DNA of 64,000 nt from Sciurus carolinensis. Lineage: Eukaryota > Chordata > Mammalia > Rodentia > Sciuridae. A program made the translations under genes and the position numbers. The stretch covers positions 10,103,241 through 10,167,240 of the forward strand of contig NC_062213.1 in the NCBI RefSeq assembly GCF_902686445.1, given 5' to 3'. The notes below the pieces were generated by a model, which saw nothing but the letters and a program-made list of their open reading frames with translations, was not told where the DNA came from and searched no databases. Below, in pieces: positions 24,545-37,690 of the stretch. Each line of letters starts with the position of its first letter. The first letter of the stretch is position 1.

Positions 24545-25530
24545 TGATTTACATTGCTGAGGATCTATTATGTGCCCCACACAGGTATTCCTCCCTTGTG
24601 GCATTTACATGTTAGTGGAGGTAAAACAGATCATGAACAATAAAAGACATTGATAGACAGCTTTTCAAGTGTATTGACATGGCTGCTGCTAGAAACACAC
24701 TCACACATACACACACGTGCATGTGCAACCAAATAAGAGATACTACTATTATGTATAAATTACCTCTTCAGAAAACTATTAAAACACTAGTAAAAAGTAG
24801 GAAATTATTACAAAAGAAACATAAAAGACAGGAGAAATATTTCTGTTTTATAATAAAATGTTATATTTGTTCCTCAGAAAATCAAAAATTCAAAACTTTG
24901 CTTCTTAGTTACTTTTACATAGATATGTGTTTATAAAACAAAATTCAGATGTATTAAGTAGTTTACAAGGCAAGGCAAATTTCCCTTCCATCCCCCTTCC
25001 TCAATTATCTTGCTCTTTCTAGAAGCAAACACTGCTGCCAATTTTCTATCAAAAACATTTTCAAAAATTCAGTGCTAGTGAGAGTACAATGAAAGAGTAT
25101 TCTCATAAACTGCTAGAGGAAATAGGAAAAGATTTAGTCTTTTTGGAAAAAAAATGTCAAAATACCTCAAGCCTTAAAATATACATTATGACTTAAAAAT
25201 TCTAATTTTGTACTCTTTTCAAAGAAAATAAATAAGACAAATTTATGTGTATAGGTAGACACCACGGTATAATTATGAGAGAATAGAAACAACCTAAATA
25301 TCCAAAATGCATCCATTACAGAATAGTATGCACATAAAACAGAGTATTACACAATTATTCCTCACCAGTGTGGCTCGAAGGATACAATTCTGAATGTCAA
25401 TGTGAAATACTTCATCAGTGCAGTGACCATGTTTTTCAGGTTCACCAGAGCATCCCAGTTCCCAGAGCAATTCCAGGACCCTGCAGACATCTCATAAGTA
25501 TGTTCTATAAATGAATTGCATCTGGAAAAG
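24545..25530. other. AT-rich non-coding stretch
   Basis: 24550-24660 has old-repeat wording ('ctattatgtgccccacacag', 'gcatttacatgttagtggag') typical of MIR/L2-age elements. The rest is AT-rich with no domain in any frame. Confidence 0.45.
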
Positions 25531-25535
25531 TCTGG

Positions 25536-25630
25536 GGCAGGAGATGTTGCTCAGTTACAGTGTACTTGCTGAGCATGCACAACGCTCCAGGTTTGATCCC
25601 CAGCATGGCCAAAAAAACCCCTAAACAAAC
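25536..25630 (+). mobile_element. ID SINE, sense
   Basis: 'gggcaggagatgttgctcag', then 'gcatgcacaacgctccaggt' and 'ttgatccccagcatggcc' form an ID unit with A and B box regions of a tRNA-like promoter. An A-rich tail follows (about 25611-25640). Confidence 0.8.
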
Positions 25631-25659
25631 AAAAGAGAAAAACCTGGACACCATGGGAT

Positions 25660-25812
25660 GAGCCAGGACAGATCACAACTTGCCTGATCCTAAGAACCAC
25701 CCAGAACTTATTACAAAACAAGACTCTCAGGCCACTATCTGTAGATTTTAATTAGAGGATTTGAACTCTATTTTAACAAATACCTCAAGGTTTGAGAAAC
25801 AGTAACTCAGCA
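25660..25812 (+). mobile_element. MER5A-like fragment
   Basis: 'ctaagaaccacccagaactt', 'caagactctcaggccactat' and 'tttgagaaacagtaactcag' follow MER5A wording. Diverged. Confidence 0.5.
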
Positions 25813-25814
25813 AG

Positions 25815-26985
25815 CATCTAATGAAAAGTCAGGGACACACTTGGATATTAAAATGAGTATAGGACTTCTACAAGGATTTTTTGGTACAGGAATAAATGAA
25901 GGAAGATATTATACAAGTAAGAGGAAATCTGAGAAGCCAAAGAGGGAGAAAATTTGTAAGAGCAGGAAGCCACCACCGCTACTGGGACTGAGAGAGGAGG
26001 TGGTATTGACAGAAACCAGGCCCCAGAGTCACCCGGAAGAAATCTTAATGGCAGCAGGCATTTGGGCAGGGTCTAGAGCCACCAGTAGATGCCCGACCAC
26101 TGGAAAAGTTGCTCAAGCAGACAGGGGTTGTGGGAGAATCTCCTGGAATTGGCCCTTCACCTCCTCCAGTGCTTCCAGGGGCTGGGCCCAGCCAGAAGCC
26201 AGATGTCATGGGAAGTGGGATAATGAAGTCTGCAGCATTCCAGGTTCCATCTCCCATGACACAGAGCAGAGCGAAAACAGGGCAAGAGTGGACTTGAGGG
26301 TTCACGGGCTCGGACCTGTGTTGTGAGTTAGGACATCACGTTACACAGTTATGAAAATACTGCAGAGGTCTTGACCGAAGAGGGTAAAAGAAACATAGCC
26401 ACTCCAGGACAATTGTGGGTAATGAATTGTATTTCATGCAAAACACTCCTTCGAAGGATGTATGCGCTCTAAGTGAACTTGAATGCAGAGTCCAAAACCT
26501 GCTGCACGTGAGACAGTGGTCAGCTAAGAAATTGGGACATCGTTGTCTGAAGGCAGGATGCAAATGCAAGTATTCTTAGACACAGCATGAAGGCCAGCAT
26601 GCACAGTTAGCAGCTTTGCGACAGGATCGCGCATCCTTGGTATTTTCAGAGTGGGGTTGGGTGGGGGCAGAAACATGCGTATAATCACATAAAAAGAAAA
26701 AAGGTATATTTTTATCTAGTGGGAAAAGAGGACACTTTTTCAAAGCCATCACTCCACTGGACTTAGTATTTTTGTGAACATCACATACCTTGCCTAAGGA
26801 AAATAAGGAGTGAGATTAAAGCATTACTCTTGAGCTGAGATGAGTAACTGTGTCACTAAGGAGAGGAAGCACTGCAAAGGTCCCTGCACTCATGCCGACT
26901 CCAAGCCACCAGGAAGGATCCACAGATCCGACTGTGGCCCAGGGCTTCAGCCTCATCTCCCGTTGCTCTCTGCCTGACATTCTGT
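25815..26985. other. Non-coding stretch, no gene recognised
   Basis: A 161-codon + frame (25841-26326) overlaps minus-strand frames of similar length and has no recognisable domain, splice sites or homology. I treat it as chance. No repeat was named. Confidence 0.4.
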
Positions 26986-26989
26986 GCTG

Positions 26990-27330
26990 GGTTTTGTGCA
27001 CATTTACTTTCCTATCTTCATGTTTGTGTTTTTCCTGGAACATTCTTTACCCACTACATGACCTCCATCTTCTGGACAGTTCCTAGTTATTCTTTAAATT
27101 TTTATCACACCTCAGCCTCCTTTGGTCCTGCTTCCTATCCCCTTCCCTGTGCTCAGAACCCTGGCATATGCCCATCAGCCTCAGGTGCTTCCATGTATTT
27201 TAATCATTTATATGTTTTTCTCCTTCATGAGATGGTCAGGGATAATTTCATAATCTACCATTGCACATCTATCCCTAAGTCTTACGCTTGGCACATGATA
27301 GGTGCTTAGTATTTCATTGAGCAGGTTTAA
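26990..27330 (+). mobile_element. L2 LINE 3' end, sense
   Basis: 'tggaacattctttacccact', 'cacctcagcctcctttggtc', 'cttggcacatgataggtgct' and 'tagtatttcattgagcagg' occur in the L2 3' order. Heavily diverged. Confidence 0.6.
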
Positions 27331-27628
27331 TGGGGGTAAGAGTTAAAACTATGAGAGAAAGTGAAATCTCCAAGAGAAAGATAAATTTATGTAATTTTCA
27401 TAAATATTGTTATTTAAGAAGCAGACCAAATTCACAGATAAGTTTTAAAAGCCGATTGTTTTATATTTTCTTTCTTGCAAATATTTCTGATTATATTCCA
27501 TTTTCTTTATTCATTCTTTCTTTTGCTTCACAAGTAACAAATCTTCCCCCTATCAGGGAGTGATTTTTCTATTCTTATTTAATGTTATATAATTAAGTTC
27601 AGTTATATGAGATCACTTTTTCAGGGTC

Positions 27629-27786
27629 AAAATGCTCATATAGGGCTGGGGTTGTGGCTCAGTGGTAGAGCGCTCACCTAGCATGCATGAGGTCCTGGGT
27701 TTGATCCTTACCATCACATAAAAATAAAATAAATTATTATGTCCACCTACAACTAAAACAAAATATTTTTAAAAAATGCTCATATA
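27629..27786 (+). mobile_element. ID SINE with squirrel-type tail and 14-bp TSD
   Basis: The element proper spans 27643-27772. It starts 'gggctggggttgtggctcag', carries 'gggtttgatccttaccatca' and ends with the extension 'tgtccacctacaactaaaac' that marks squirrel-lineage ID SINEs. The 14-mer aaaatgctcatata occurs at 27629-27642 and 27773-27786, a perfect target-site duplication. It is a fairly young insertion. Confidence 0.9.
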
Positions 27787-27789
27787 TTG

Positions 27790-30700
27790 GCAATGTCTCT
27801 GGTTCAATCTAAAAAATAAGGATTAAGAGCCAAGTCTTGCTCTTGCATCTGCTGCACAGCTCATAGTCTTCATTTCTTAGTATGAGCAACTTGGATAGTT
27901 GGAAAAGCAGTATGTGCATTTTATTAAAGACTGTGATCATCTGGGTGCAGGTTGCTTTCTTGGGAGGTAGTGATACCTTGGCCCAGGGCACAACGCAAGA
28001 AAAGGCTGGCGGTGGGCTGACAAGAGAGCCTGAGGCTTTTGCATTCTGGAGCGAAGGGAACTCTGTCACTGCCTCCATGTTCACTCCCAACCTCCAGTTG
28101 CATGACTCTTTCAGAGTTAAAATCATGCAACATCATTAAAATGTTAATATGTACCTTTGTGCCTGTCCCACAATTGAATTTTCAAGTAGTTGATTACATT
28201 TCTCTCTGTGGGTTCAGGAAACCATTAGACTCACATTATCTAATTTATTGGATATATTTTGGTTCTTACAACTTTCCCATTAGTCATCCCTAAATACACT
28301 TAGCACCAATGAATAAGGTCGCGTTTGATGTAAATGAGAATTGCTTCCTAGAGAAAGAGCAGCCCAGGACCGCAGGACAGTGGGAAACCTAATGTCAGGA
28401 GCTCTGAGCATGTAGCTCAGATGTTGTCAGGAAAGTTTTACCTGTGGTTAACATGAATGTTGGTGTTAAGCATTTCAGTGTTAATACGCTTGTCAATGTT
28501 CTTATTTTTTCTTATTGCTGATTCTTTAATTCTCTGCAACTTTTAAACTTAAAAGAATCTTTGAAACTAAATGTGCTGAAAATATCTTTTAAAAATAAGA
28601 AACACATTTAGATTCTGGTGCACAGCAAATTCCCTGTGAAGAAAAGTTCCAAATTTGTGACTCTATTTGCATTTCCATAAACACAGAGAATCTTTGTCTG
28701 TGCTTATTATGTGACAAATAACAGTGTTAGAAATGGGGTGTTTTAAGACTCTAATTATGCATGTGCTCCCATTCTTGCTGGTGCATTTACAATGTGAGGC
28801 AATATAAAACTTGTGATTGGGGTTCAAGTGTTTTTTTTTTCCCCCCAAACTGGTATTTTAATGAATTTTAACCATCACTGGCCTTGTTTAAGGTAACTAA
28901 AATATTAAGAGGTAAAAAAGATACACTTGCACCCTGGGAAGCAGATTCTGAGGTGGAAATGAGTTTGCAAAATATTGAGGAGTGCCCAAAGATCAACCCT
29001 GCAAAGGGAAGGAAGCCACCAGAATGGGAGAAAGGAGAGGCTGAGCAGCAAGGCAGCCCAGCAGGCCCAGCAACCCTGTGAGCGCTGCTCAGTGTGGCCA
29101 AAGGGAGCGTGTGCGTCCTCCCACCTTGGTCAGAGAGACTGGACTACAGCTCCGGGTTCTCGTACTCACGTGGGGCTTCCAGGTCCAGGTGAGTCAAGGA
29201 AGGAGATTCAGGTGTTCCAGAGCTGCAAAGACCCTGTGGTCCATGGCCACAGACGAGCAGGGGGGACATGAACATTGTCCTTCAGGCCTGAAGGAAATAG
29301 AGAGAGGCCATCACGTGGCAGTGCACCTAGATCTCGGGCTCCCTCTAAGCTTGTGTCTGGCTAGGTAAATATAAGTGAAAATTCATTAAAATTCAACAAA
29401 ATGACAATTTGTTTCTCATTTGCACTGATCACATTTCCAATGCTCAGCAGCCACAAGACTGTTGTTGTGTTGCACAGCACAGAACATCTTGATCAGAAAT
29501 ATTGGACTATTGGGAAATATTGCAATAAAATAGCAGTGCAGAGAGTCTTGTCAGACTGCCCTGCTGTCCCACACGGCGTGTGGCCATGTCACTCAGAGGG
29601 GTTGTGCCTCCCGAGGCTGCCAGCAGGTGCCTGCTCCAGCTGTTCAACCCCAGGGGCCACGCTCTCCTCCCCTGACATGGAGGGGACTCTCCTTCTAGTC
29701 TTTCTCCCAAATTCTGTCTTAATTTTTATTTGCATATGTTATTAAGATGGTTTAGTAAACCATAAATGGCATCTGAAAAGTGTTTCCATTTCATAAGGAT
29801 GGGTCAGGAGATGAGGAAATAGTCATATTCATTCCACTAGTTAAAGAAATGGAAGATAATTGGCTGTTTTCATATTAAAATAGTGTCAATATTTATACCC
29901 TGCACATTAACATCCCCTCAAAATCATTGGCCAGCAAAAAAATAATGGAAGATGATAAAAATTATGACAGAGTGCATATATACTTTGGCATATTGCAAAG
30001 TATAGCAAATGAAACTGTACAGTTTGCCTACTCCCAAGCCACTGGTGTTTGGTAATGAAATCCTGCTCTGGGTGGCCTTCCGGTGCCTCACCTCTATAAG
30101 TTCAGTGCACGTTGCTCTTGGGGCTTGAGTCACACGTTCCTCCACAGCAGCCTCCTACAAGTGTTTGTCATGCTAACTGTACCTCTTTTGAAGTGTTTGC
30201 CTGAAGCTCTCCCAGGCCTGAAATTCCATGTCCTTGGTGGCATCCGTTGCTTTTTCTTCCTGGAGGTCTGAGCAAGCCACCCCTGGCCGGCACACACACC
30301 CCTGTGAAGCCTGTGGCCTTGTTCTCCCCATGTCTGGTGTTCCAGGCCCAGATTGAAAGGTGGAGCTCAAGCGGCTCTTCCCTTCTGCATGGCACGCAGG
30401 CCCTCTCATGAGGCCAGTGGGAAGAGAGAGACACATTGATGGTCTCCTGGCAAGGGAGCACAACCAAATCACAGGGACACGCACACCATGCATTTTTATA
30501 AAGCATCTTAGAGATCCTACAACTGCACTCTGCAGAAGTCTGGCTCTCGCCCACTCAGAGGGCACCATCTGGGTGGGTGTCCACAGGAGCCCTCAGTCCA
30601 CAAGTCTGGGGCTGCCATGCCCACACCAGGATTCGCTCTTCCTTTTCTCCTCCACCATTCATTTCTTAAAGCATGCACGTGACAAACAATGGGCTCAGCT

Positions 30701-31320
30701 TCCTGGTCACTGACTAGTGGAGCATAACCCAAAATTCCTTCAAGTGAGAAGCAAATCGTCTTGTGTATTCATTTGATGTGGAACCAGCTCAGATAGGCTT
30801 AGGGTTGAGGCTAGACCAGGGCTAACCAGTCCCCTTCCACGTGCAGACTGCTGAGTCCAGCCTGCCTAGGCCAGCAGAGGAGCGGGTGGCAGGAGGTCCT
30901 CCGTCCCTCATGAAGACAGGCAGAACAGAGGAAGGCTGGCAGGTGGCCTCCACCTTCAGAGCACTGACCCCGCCTGCCAGTGGCCAGTGAATGAGTCCTT
31001 CCCCTTCAAAGAGGAATGGTGAAGAAGCCCTCATCTTGGTCGCTGGACCCAGGCAACGTGTCTGCCCTCATGATAGAAGGTCTTATAGGAATGTGGATGG
31101 GAGGTCAGCAGGGCTGTGTGTGTGTGTGTGTGTGTGTGTAAATAAACATGTAGCTACCCAGTGTTGGAGGCGTGTGCCTCGCATGTAGCTGGGTCTGATA
31201 AGCACTGGCAGGTTCTCCCTCCTCCACACTCGGATATCTGATGAGTGTCTTGGGGAGCATGCTGGCTTTAAGTAATCTGGGCAGGATATTAGCTGAGTGG
31301 AATCAATCACTTTTACTTAT
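27790..31320. other. Non-coding stretch, probable intron
   Basis: No exon is supported. Several 70-130 codon frames lie on both strands at 28000-31000, in GC-richer sequence, with no domain. 28884-29300 has the look of an old dispersed repeat that I cannot name. If the exon at 31849 belongs to a longer + strand gene, this is its upstream intron. Confidence 0.4.
31116..31140. repeat. (TG)n microsatellite
   Basis: About 12 uninterrupted gt units from 31116 to 31139. Confidence 0.95.
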
Positions 31321-31450
31321 TGAGACCTCCAGGTGCTGAGCACTGAACTTATTTAAAGAAGCAATAGAAGTACAGAGAGTTTTAGACCCAGGAGGGACCT
31401 TTGAGACCACAAAATTCCCTCATCATTTTACCAGGGACCAGGTCCAGGGA
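31320..31450. mobile_element. Old SINE-like repeat (MIR group), uncertain
   Basis: 'ggagggacctttgagaccac' followed by 'cattttaccagggaccaggt' resembles an old MIR-related repeat. The assignment is tentative. Confidence 0.35.
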
Positions 31451-31848
31451 GTCAGGATGATGGGGAGTCCAGCTTCCTGCTTCGGTGGCTTCCCGCCACA
31501 GCACTGCTCCCTGGGGGTACTGTATGGACAGCATCTAGGCACATCCGTGTCCCCAGTACCCTGAAGTGGTAGCATGCTGGTGGCTCCCAGATAATGTTTG
31601 CTAAACTAATTCACCAAATCCCCTGCTTGGCTTTGGCTTGCGTGTGGCTTTGTGACTGTAGTGAACAGATCCAATTTGTGATGTAATCTTCTCTAATACT
31701 TTGTATAAAGGCTTTAAAATTTACTCTCGTGGAATATGTAGAAAAAAATGAGAAGGTTTTAGCATCTTTTTAAAAAAACAGAGTGAATATTTTGAAGGTA
31801 CATCAGGGAGTAACATGCCACTTGTCTTGTGTTGTGCTTTTATTTTAG

Positions 31849-31928
31849 GTAGAAGAAGTAATCATAGGACGAACATCCAAGCCTGTGAAAGCCACCGCAG
31901 ACAGCCCCAGAGAGCAATCCAAGGAAAG
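31849..31928 (+). CDS. Penultimate coding exon of an unrecognised host gene
   Basis: The exon is bounded by a pyrimidine-rich acceptor ending ttattttag at 31848 and a GT donor (aaag/gtacca) at 31929. Its 80 bp are open in the frame that starts exactly at 31849. They encode 26 residues, VEEVIIGRTSKPVKATADSP followed by REQSKE, plus the first two bases of an Arg codon. The Arg codon is completed by the first base of the exon at 42185, so the phase-2 junction keeps the frame. The segment is rich in Lys, Glu, Pro and Ser and probably disordered. I do not recognise the protein. Earlier exons must lie upstream, in or outside the window. Confidence 0.65.
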
Positions 31929-32089
31929 GTACCATTTCCCTGGCTGTCCCTAGAGTTATTACATGGCACTCTCCCTTGTCATCTGTTGACTAGAATGCAG
32001 CTTCTAAGGTGATACAATTATTTAAAGTTTTAAAATGCTTCATACCATGAATGAACATTCATGATTGTCCCCAAATCCTTAGACTCTGA

Positions 32090-32275
32090 ATTTGTAGGCT
32101 TTGTGATTCCTAAAACCCAATGGCCACTGACATTGACTGGACATGAGCTTGGTGCCAGACACTGTTCTGTGTGCCCTCCCCATGTCAACGCCTTTACTTC
32201 TCAACAGTCTTACCTTTGCTTTACAGAGGGAGACAGAAATCGTGAGCATCCTGGAGGTCATGTAGCCATGACCTG
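32090..32275 (-). mobile_element. MIR SINE, antisense
   Basis: 'gagcttggtgccagacactg', 'ctttacttctcaacagtctt' and 'tttacagagggagacagaaa' follow the reverse-complemented MIR order. It lies in the intron shortly after the 31849 exon. Confidence 0.65.
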
Positions 32276-32279
32276 TTGA

Positions 32280-33600
32280 GACAACTCTGGTGACCCCTGC
32301 TTGTACTGCTGTTCTTGTTGCCTCTTTTTTGTGATCCACATATCACCTGAGACTCTACAACTCTGAGGGTTGCATGGGTGTACAGCTCCCGTGACTGCCC
32401 GCCTGCTCATCTCCTGTCCGTAGGTCATCTTTGGCCTATATTCAACTCATCTCCCAGCTGGACTCTCTCTCTCAAGAATATTCCACCATTCTTAGTGTTC
32501 CCCAAAGCTAGAAAGCCTCTCTGCCTCCCCTCGGCTCCTTAGTGAGGATCCTGTCTCTGCCTCCGGAACGCTTCGGAGCAATGCCAATCTCCCTTGAACA
32601 TGGCAGCCTGCAAAGCGTTCCACGCGAGGCTCTCCCATTTCTCAATTCTTCTTTAGAATGAGATCCCAGTTCGTTCAACTCTCCTATTTCTTGTGATTTT
32701 CAGACTCTTCCCATCCAGATGGTAAAATCTATTTTGAACTGAGGCAAACTATCTTTGTGACACAAATGTATATGCTAGAACTACCATCATAAAAATACCT
32801 GAACAAGAGCTATATTTATGTTTTGCATATAAATTAGACACTTGTATATTCAAAGACAACTGTTGAACTGTTGTAGAGATTTTTAAACATGGGATTTATT
32901 TGAACGACAGGTATGGAATTGAATTCCTACTGAAAAGTGGGTTGCTGTTTTTAACCAGGGGAATCACTCATATTTTCCAACTTAGTGATTTCCGTTGCAG
33001 ATACAAGATTCCAGGGCATCATGGCTATGATGAATATTCACAGTGGCAATTAACCCCCAGCACCCTTGACACATGTAAAGAGTCTGAATCTAATTTGTGA
33101 GGAATCACAGGGATGGGAAGCCAAATCATTGCAAACAGTTTGGAGCTGGTTTTCAGACCCCTGGAAAACTATCATTACTGCGATTACACTTGAGGATCGA
33201 GGATGTCTTAGCACAGTTGTATATGGTTGAATATTCGCAGAGCCCTTTTTTCATTTTCATTACTGAGAAGCGCTTACCTCACAACCACACATTAAACATC
33301 TCTGTGAAGGTTGTCTGTGGGGCTCCCTAAATGTTGACACACGCATTGTGCACCTTGTCACTATGTTGTGCCTGTCACCTCTGGCTGGGCAATGCCATTA
33401 TCCAAATGGCTGCACGCAGGCACTGAGGAGGGCCAGAAAAGGCCTTGGCCCTCTCTTACTAGAGTGGTCTCTTTTTCCTGCTGTGGAGACAGAGTGGATG
33501 GAAAGAACACATGCGGCAGGGTCCTGTTCATCAGGACTGGAGGGTAACTTCTGGCAAGCTCTCGGGGTCCCATGGCACTTTAATGCCAAGGAAGATGCAC
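32280..33600. other. Non-coding intronic stretch
   Basis: Lies between the two host exons. No repeat or exon was recognised. Short frames at 33348-33617 on both strands are chance. Confidence 0.4.
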
Positions 33601-33614
33601 AACTTCCCAAAAAA

Positions 33615-33840
33615 TGAAGGTATTGATTGAGTGATGACCCTGTTACATGGTGCTATATATTATCTTTGATCTTCAAAATAGCACTGCAAGATATATATGC
33701 GATTTCTTTCTAATTTAATGAGGTTCAAAGAGGTTGAGCTTGCCCAAGATCAGGCAGTTGGAGAGTGGCAGAACAGGGCTATGCGACCTGGGCTGCCCTC
33801 TTACTCTCATCGCGGTGTCTTTTGATGAACATGAAGAGCT
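33615..33840 (-). mobile_element. MIR SINE, antisense
   Basis: 'caaaatagcactgcaagata', 'aatgaggttcaaagaggttg', 'cttgcccaagatcaggcagt' and 'agagtggcagaacagggcta' are the reverse complement of the MIR core and tail. Confidence 0.75.
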
Positions 33841-34314
33841 TTATTTTACAGTAATCAAAATCGTAATGCTTTCGTGGTTAATGCTTTCTTTGTCTTATTG
33901 TAGAAGTCCTGCCCTCCCCTGAGGTCAGAAAGATGGTTTCTTGTGTTATAAGGCTTTATGGTTTTGCCTTTTGTGCTTCTGTGTGATCTGTCAGGAACTG
34001 ATTTTTGCTTAAAGTATGTCCACTTAATTTTTCCAGTAGGAACACCATCCTGTCCCAGTGTCTCTTGTTAAAATTTATCTCTCTGTGCTGATCACGAAAG
34101 CCCTCCGTGTCACAGATCAAGCATCCATGTGTGGGTTTTTCTGGATTGTTCTCTCTGTTCCACTTCCTTAACTTCCACAGCTTTGTGATAAGTCTTTGTA
34201 AATGGCGAGAAACGTCTTCTTCCCTTATACATCAAAAGCAAGTTGGCTATCCTTGGCCCTTTGCACTTCCACATAAATTTTAGAATCAACTTGCCAAGTT
34301 TCACACAAGAAAGA

Positions 34315-34690
34315 ATTACATTGTCTATTTTGCATTACTACAATGAGAAGACTGAAGCAAGACAACTTTACAAACTTTATTTAGTTCATCGTTTTGAGGT
34401 TCAAGGTCAGGATGCTGGCATCAGCTCTGCTCTGGCTGTGTCACACCATGAGGTGAGCACATGTGTGAGGAGGAAGCAATCACATCACCAGACAGGAATC
34501 CAGAGAGAGTCAGACAGCAGACTCAGGCTTTTAAAACCACTTGTTCTCCTGAGAACTCGCTCCGGAAGACCAGCATTCCAGTCTGCGTGCACGCCCTAGG
34601 GACCGAAGGACTCCCCCACGGGCTGCATTTCATAAAGATTCCTTCAGCTCCCACATTGACACACTGGGACCAGGCTCCCAACCAATGCAT
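34315..34690 (-). mobile_element. ERVL-MaLR-like LTR, antisense
   Basis: 'tttgcattactacaatgaga', then a block with 'tttatttagttcatcgtttt' (complement of an LTR poly(A) signal) and 'ggcttttaaaaccacttgtt' follow the antisense layout of MaLR LTRs, though the subfamily differs from the others here. The ends are unclear. Confidence 0.5.
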
Positions 34691-34879
34691 GAAAGTAAGG
34701 GAACAGACCACATGCACACTCACTCTCTCATACACGTGTGTCTGTGCTTGCATGCTCACACATGCACGCACACGTGTGTAGGGATTTTATTTTGAATTGG
34801 AGGTATAAATCAATTTTAGGGTGAACAATTCTTATAGTATTAATATCTGTCTTTTATTTAGTCTTATTTGATGTCACTA

Positions 34880-35190
34880 TAAAATTTTATAATTTGTCTA
34901 CAAAGGTACCCATGTTTTATTAATTTTAGGTGCATGATTTTTTGATACCTGTATAAATATATTTTATTTTATTTATTGTATATTACTAGTATGTAGACTC
35001 ACAACTTGCTTTCTTTATTGCTTTGTTTGTTCTGTGAAAAATACACAAAACATCAAACTGGCTGTTTAAGCTAACACTGAAAGTGTAAATTCAGTTACAT
35101 TTATTTTGACTAAACTGTTGTCTAGCCATCAGTACTATGTAATTAACTTTTATGTTTGATTTTGCATCCAACAACTTTACCCCCTCTTTT
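34880..35190. other. AT-rich intronic stretch
   Basis: AT-rich sequence with possible old L1 remnants ('tgatttttgatacctgtata' type). Nothing firm. Confidence 0.35.
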
Positions 35191-35530
35191 TTATTATTAT
35201 TATTATTATTATTTTTACAGACTGCATTGTTATTCGTTGTACACAAATGGAGTACATCTTTTCGTTTCTATGGTTGTGCATGATGTAGATTCACACCATT
35301 CATGTAATCATACATGATGATGTCTGTAATGATGTCTGTCTCATTCCACCATCTTTCATAACCCTGCCCCCTCCTCCTTTTCATTTCCCTCTACCTAATC
35401 TAAAGTTCCTTCATTCTTCCCTCACCTCCCACACCCCCACCCCCACCTTTGGATCCCAGTTATCCCACTCCTCAGTTTATACTAATCTCTCTTACTATTT
35501 AATTAATTCATCTGAGGGTTCTTTTAGATT
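35190..35530 (-). mobile_element. L1 3'-UTR fragment, antisense
   Basis: An (ATT)n tail at 35192-35213 is followed by 'acagactgcattgttattcg', 'gtacacaaatggagtacatc' and 'gatgtagattcacaccattc', the same 3' UTR found at 21124-21290. It ends within the 3' UTR or shortly after, so the copy is strongly 5'-truncated. Confidence 0.85.
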
Positions 35531-35534
35531 TCCT

Positions 35535-37680
35535 GTATACCCATAAGGATGATCACTTTCCTTCTTCCCAATCATTTTCCCTTTTGTTTCTTTTTCATGC
35601 CTTATCACATAGGGAAAGACTCCAAGAATGATGTTAAATACAAAAGCAATTGACAGCATCTTCGTCTTATTGTCAGTCTCTGAGGGAAGCTTTTATCATC
35701 ATACTTTTAAGTCTAATATAGTTGAAACCTAGTGAATGTGGTTTTATGATCCATGCATTCATTTTCCAGTATCAGAAGTTTTGTTGTTGTTTCTGGTTCC
35801 ATTCTTGTTGCCTCTCCTTCTTCTCATGCAAAGTGCCCTTTTCTCTGAGATTATTTTTTACTATGAGTTGTAGTTCTCTGGGCAGCCTTCAACCAACCCA
35901 GTTCTCCATCCTTTCTCGCTTGTAGTTCTCAAGAACAACTGTGGAATGTCCTGGGAATGCACCGTGTTGAAACAAGGGGAAGCTGCCAGAATAGCCCAGG
36001 CCCTGTTCCTGTTCTCTCACCCCAAACCCAATGTCCTTCAGTGCTTTAACCCAGAACATCATGCAGCACCAGGGTATAAAACCAGGGCAGGCTGCACTTC
36101 AAGGTCCTTTAGCAATGTTCAACTGGAGCATATACAAATGACAATGACACTTCATCTGCCCCAGATAGCTTTCCTAAATTTTGAGGAACCTGCTTCCAGT
36201 GAATCCTGGTCTTCTCTTGTCCCTCTCTTCCTCTCTATAAGTAACAAGATCATTTCATTTAACTTGTGTATGTACATGTCCTGTTTCATTAGACTTGGAC
36301 AAGTCCATACCTAGTGCATAATGAACCTGCTTCATACGCCATTGCCTTGGAAAATACGCTGGGGGACTTCTCAGAGTCCTGGGAGTTACCTGACTAGGCA
36401 GCATTGGCATATGCTTCAGGACAGACCCCTCAGAACACTGCCAGTTTGGAACTACTTCTACCTAAATTCAAGATTGAGGACTTTTAACCTCGAGTAGATG
36501 TAAAGTTGCTAGTCTGGTGACAATTCAGCCTTGCACCCCTGAGGCATCTGTCTTCCAAGTCTGTTAGGGAGGTGAGCAGAGGGGTTTACTCCTCATTTGT
36601 TCTTAGCACATGAGAACCCCCTTGTTGTGGGGAGGCTGTCCTGCTGGACTGCCCACTGGCATGCTCAGGGCTTTGACCTCTGTCCTCAGATTCCACAGGA
36701 TCAGCAAGACCAAAGCACAACTTCAAGGGCTCACCGAATGCACTCAGGACTCAGGCGACTTCAGGGCTCTCTACTCTCCTTCTTCCTGCTTTCTCCCAAT
36801 TCCAGCATTGCAGTTCCTTAGGATCCTACCAGGTCTTTCATGTTCTCAGGACGTTTGCAGTGGGAAGAGGAGTCTTTGCTTCCAATATGCTAGCCCACCA
36901 TATTACAAGGAAAAAAGTTCTTTCTGTGAGCTCTTGAATCTCTGAAGTGTTTTATACTTATTTTTTGATCTTAGATACTTAGTTTTTTCCTTGCTTCATA
37001 ATGATAAATCTGTTCATTTGTCTTTCATCTCATCGTACTGGACTCCAGAGGTTCTGTTTCTGACAGGCAAGGTAGTGGGCAAAACCAGTGATGGGCATCT
37101 GTCCTTCAGGCCTCTGACATTGAGCAGGGACAGCATGGAAAAAAAAAAAAACCGCAACCCTCTCCCCATTGTTTTGGGGATTGGTATCATTCTAAAGTGC
37201 TCCAGGTTTAGATACTCACTGTTTATTATCCCAGAGATTCATGAGCAATTGAAGTTCTCCATTGCAATTAGTCCGTTCTTTGCAACTTCTGAAGTAAGGA
37301 GCTGCAGATAACTGTACCCTAAGTTCATTGATTACTACTAACATATGGATTATGGCCCAAGAGATAGATTTGGAAGGGAGATAGTCTATTTTTCCTCAGA
37401 GCCAAGGATAGCATTATTATAGGGAAAGACTTTAAGTATTTACTTAAGACAAATATAGCATGGCCTTTTAAAAAAGAGCATAGTAATTTAAAAAGTAGAG
37501 CTTTTTAATGTAACTTAACATAGTTCCTTGAAAACAACTACCTACATGTGCATTAGAAAACATTTTCCAAAGTTGAAAGTACCATGTCAGTGTCAGTAAT
37601 CATTGTTGTTATGTTTATATTATTGTTTGTACAGCTAAATAACTATACTAAAAAACTATAGTTACAAAAATTTAGTCACT
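35535..37680. other. Non-coding intronic stretch
   Basis: No exon was recognised. Frames up to 122 codons (35946-36314, 36610-36945) lack domains and splice context. 35630-36340 is plausible old repeat but unnamed. A poly(A) of 13 lies at 37139-37151. Confidence 0.4.
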
Positions 37681-37690
37681 ACTCTTCCAA

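Noticed and set aside
25841..26326. 161-codon + frame
   Set aside because: No recognisable domain and competing minus-strand frames of similar length over the same DNA. No promoter, splice or poly(A) context.
27660..27715. tRNA gene at the ID element
   Set aside because: The A and B box-like segments belong to an ID SINE flanked by a TSD and followed by an A-rich tail, not a foldable functional tRNA.
37139..37151. Poly(A) run as the tail of a processed pseudogene
   Set aside because: No coding-like sequence or TSD was found upstream. The run lies within unremarkable intronic DNA.
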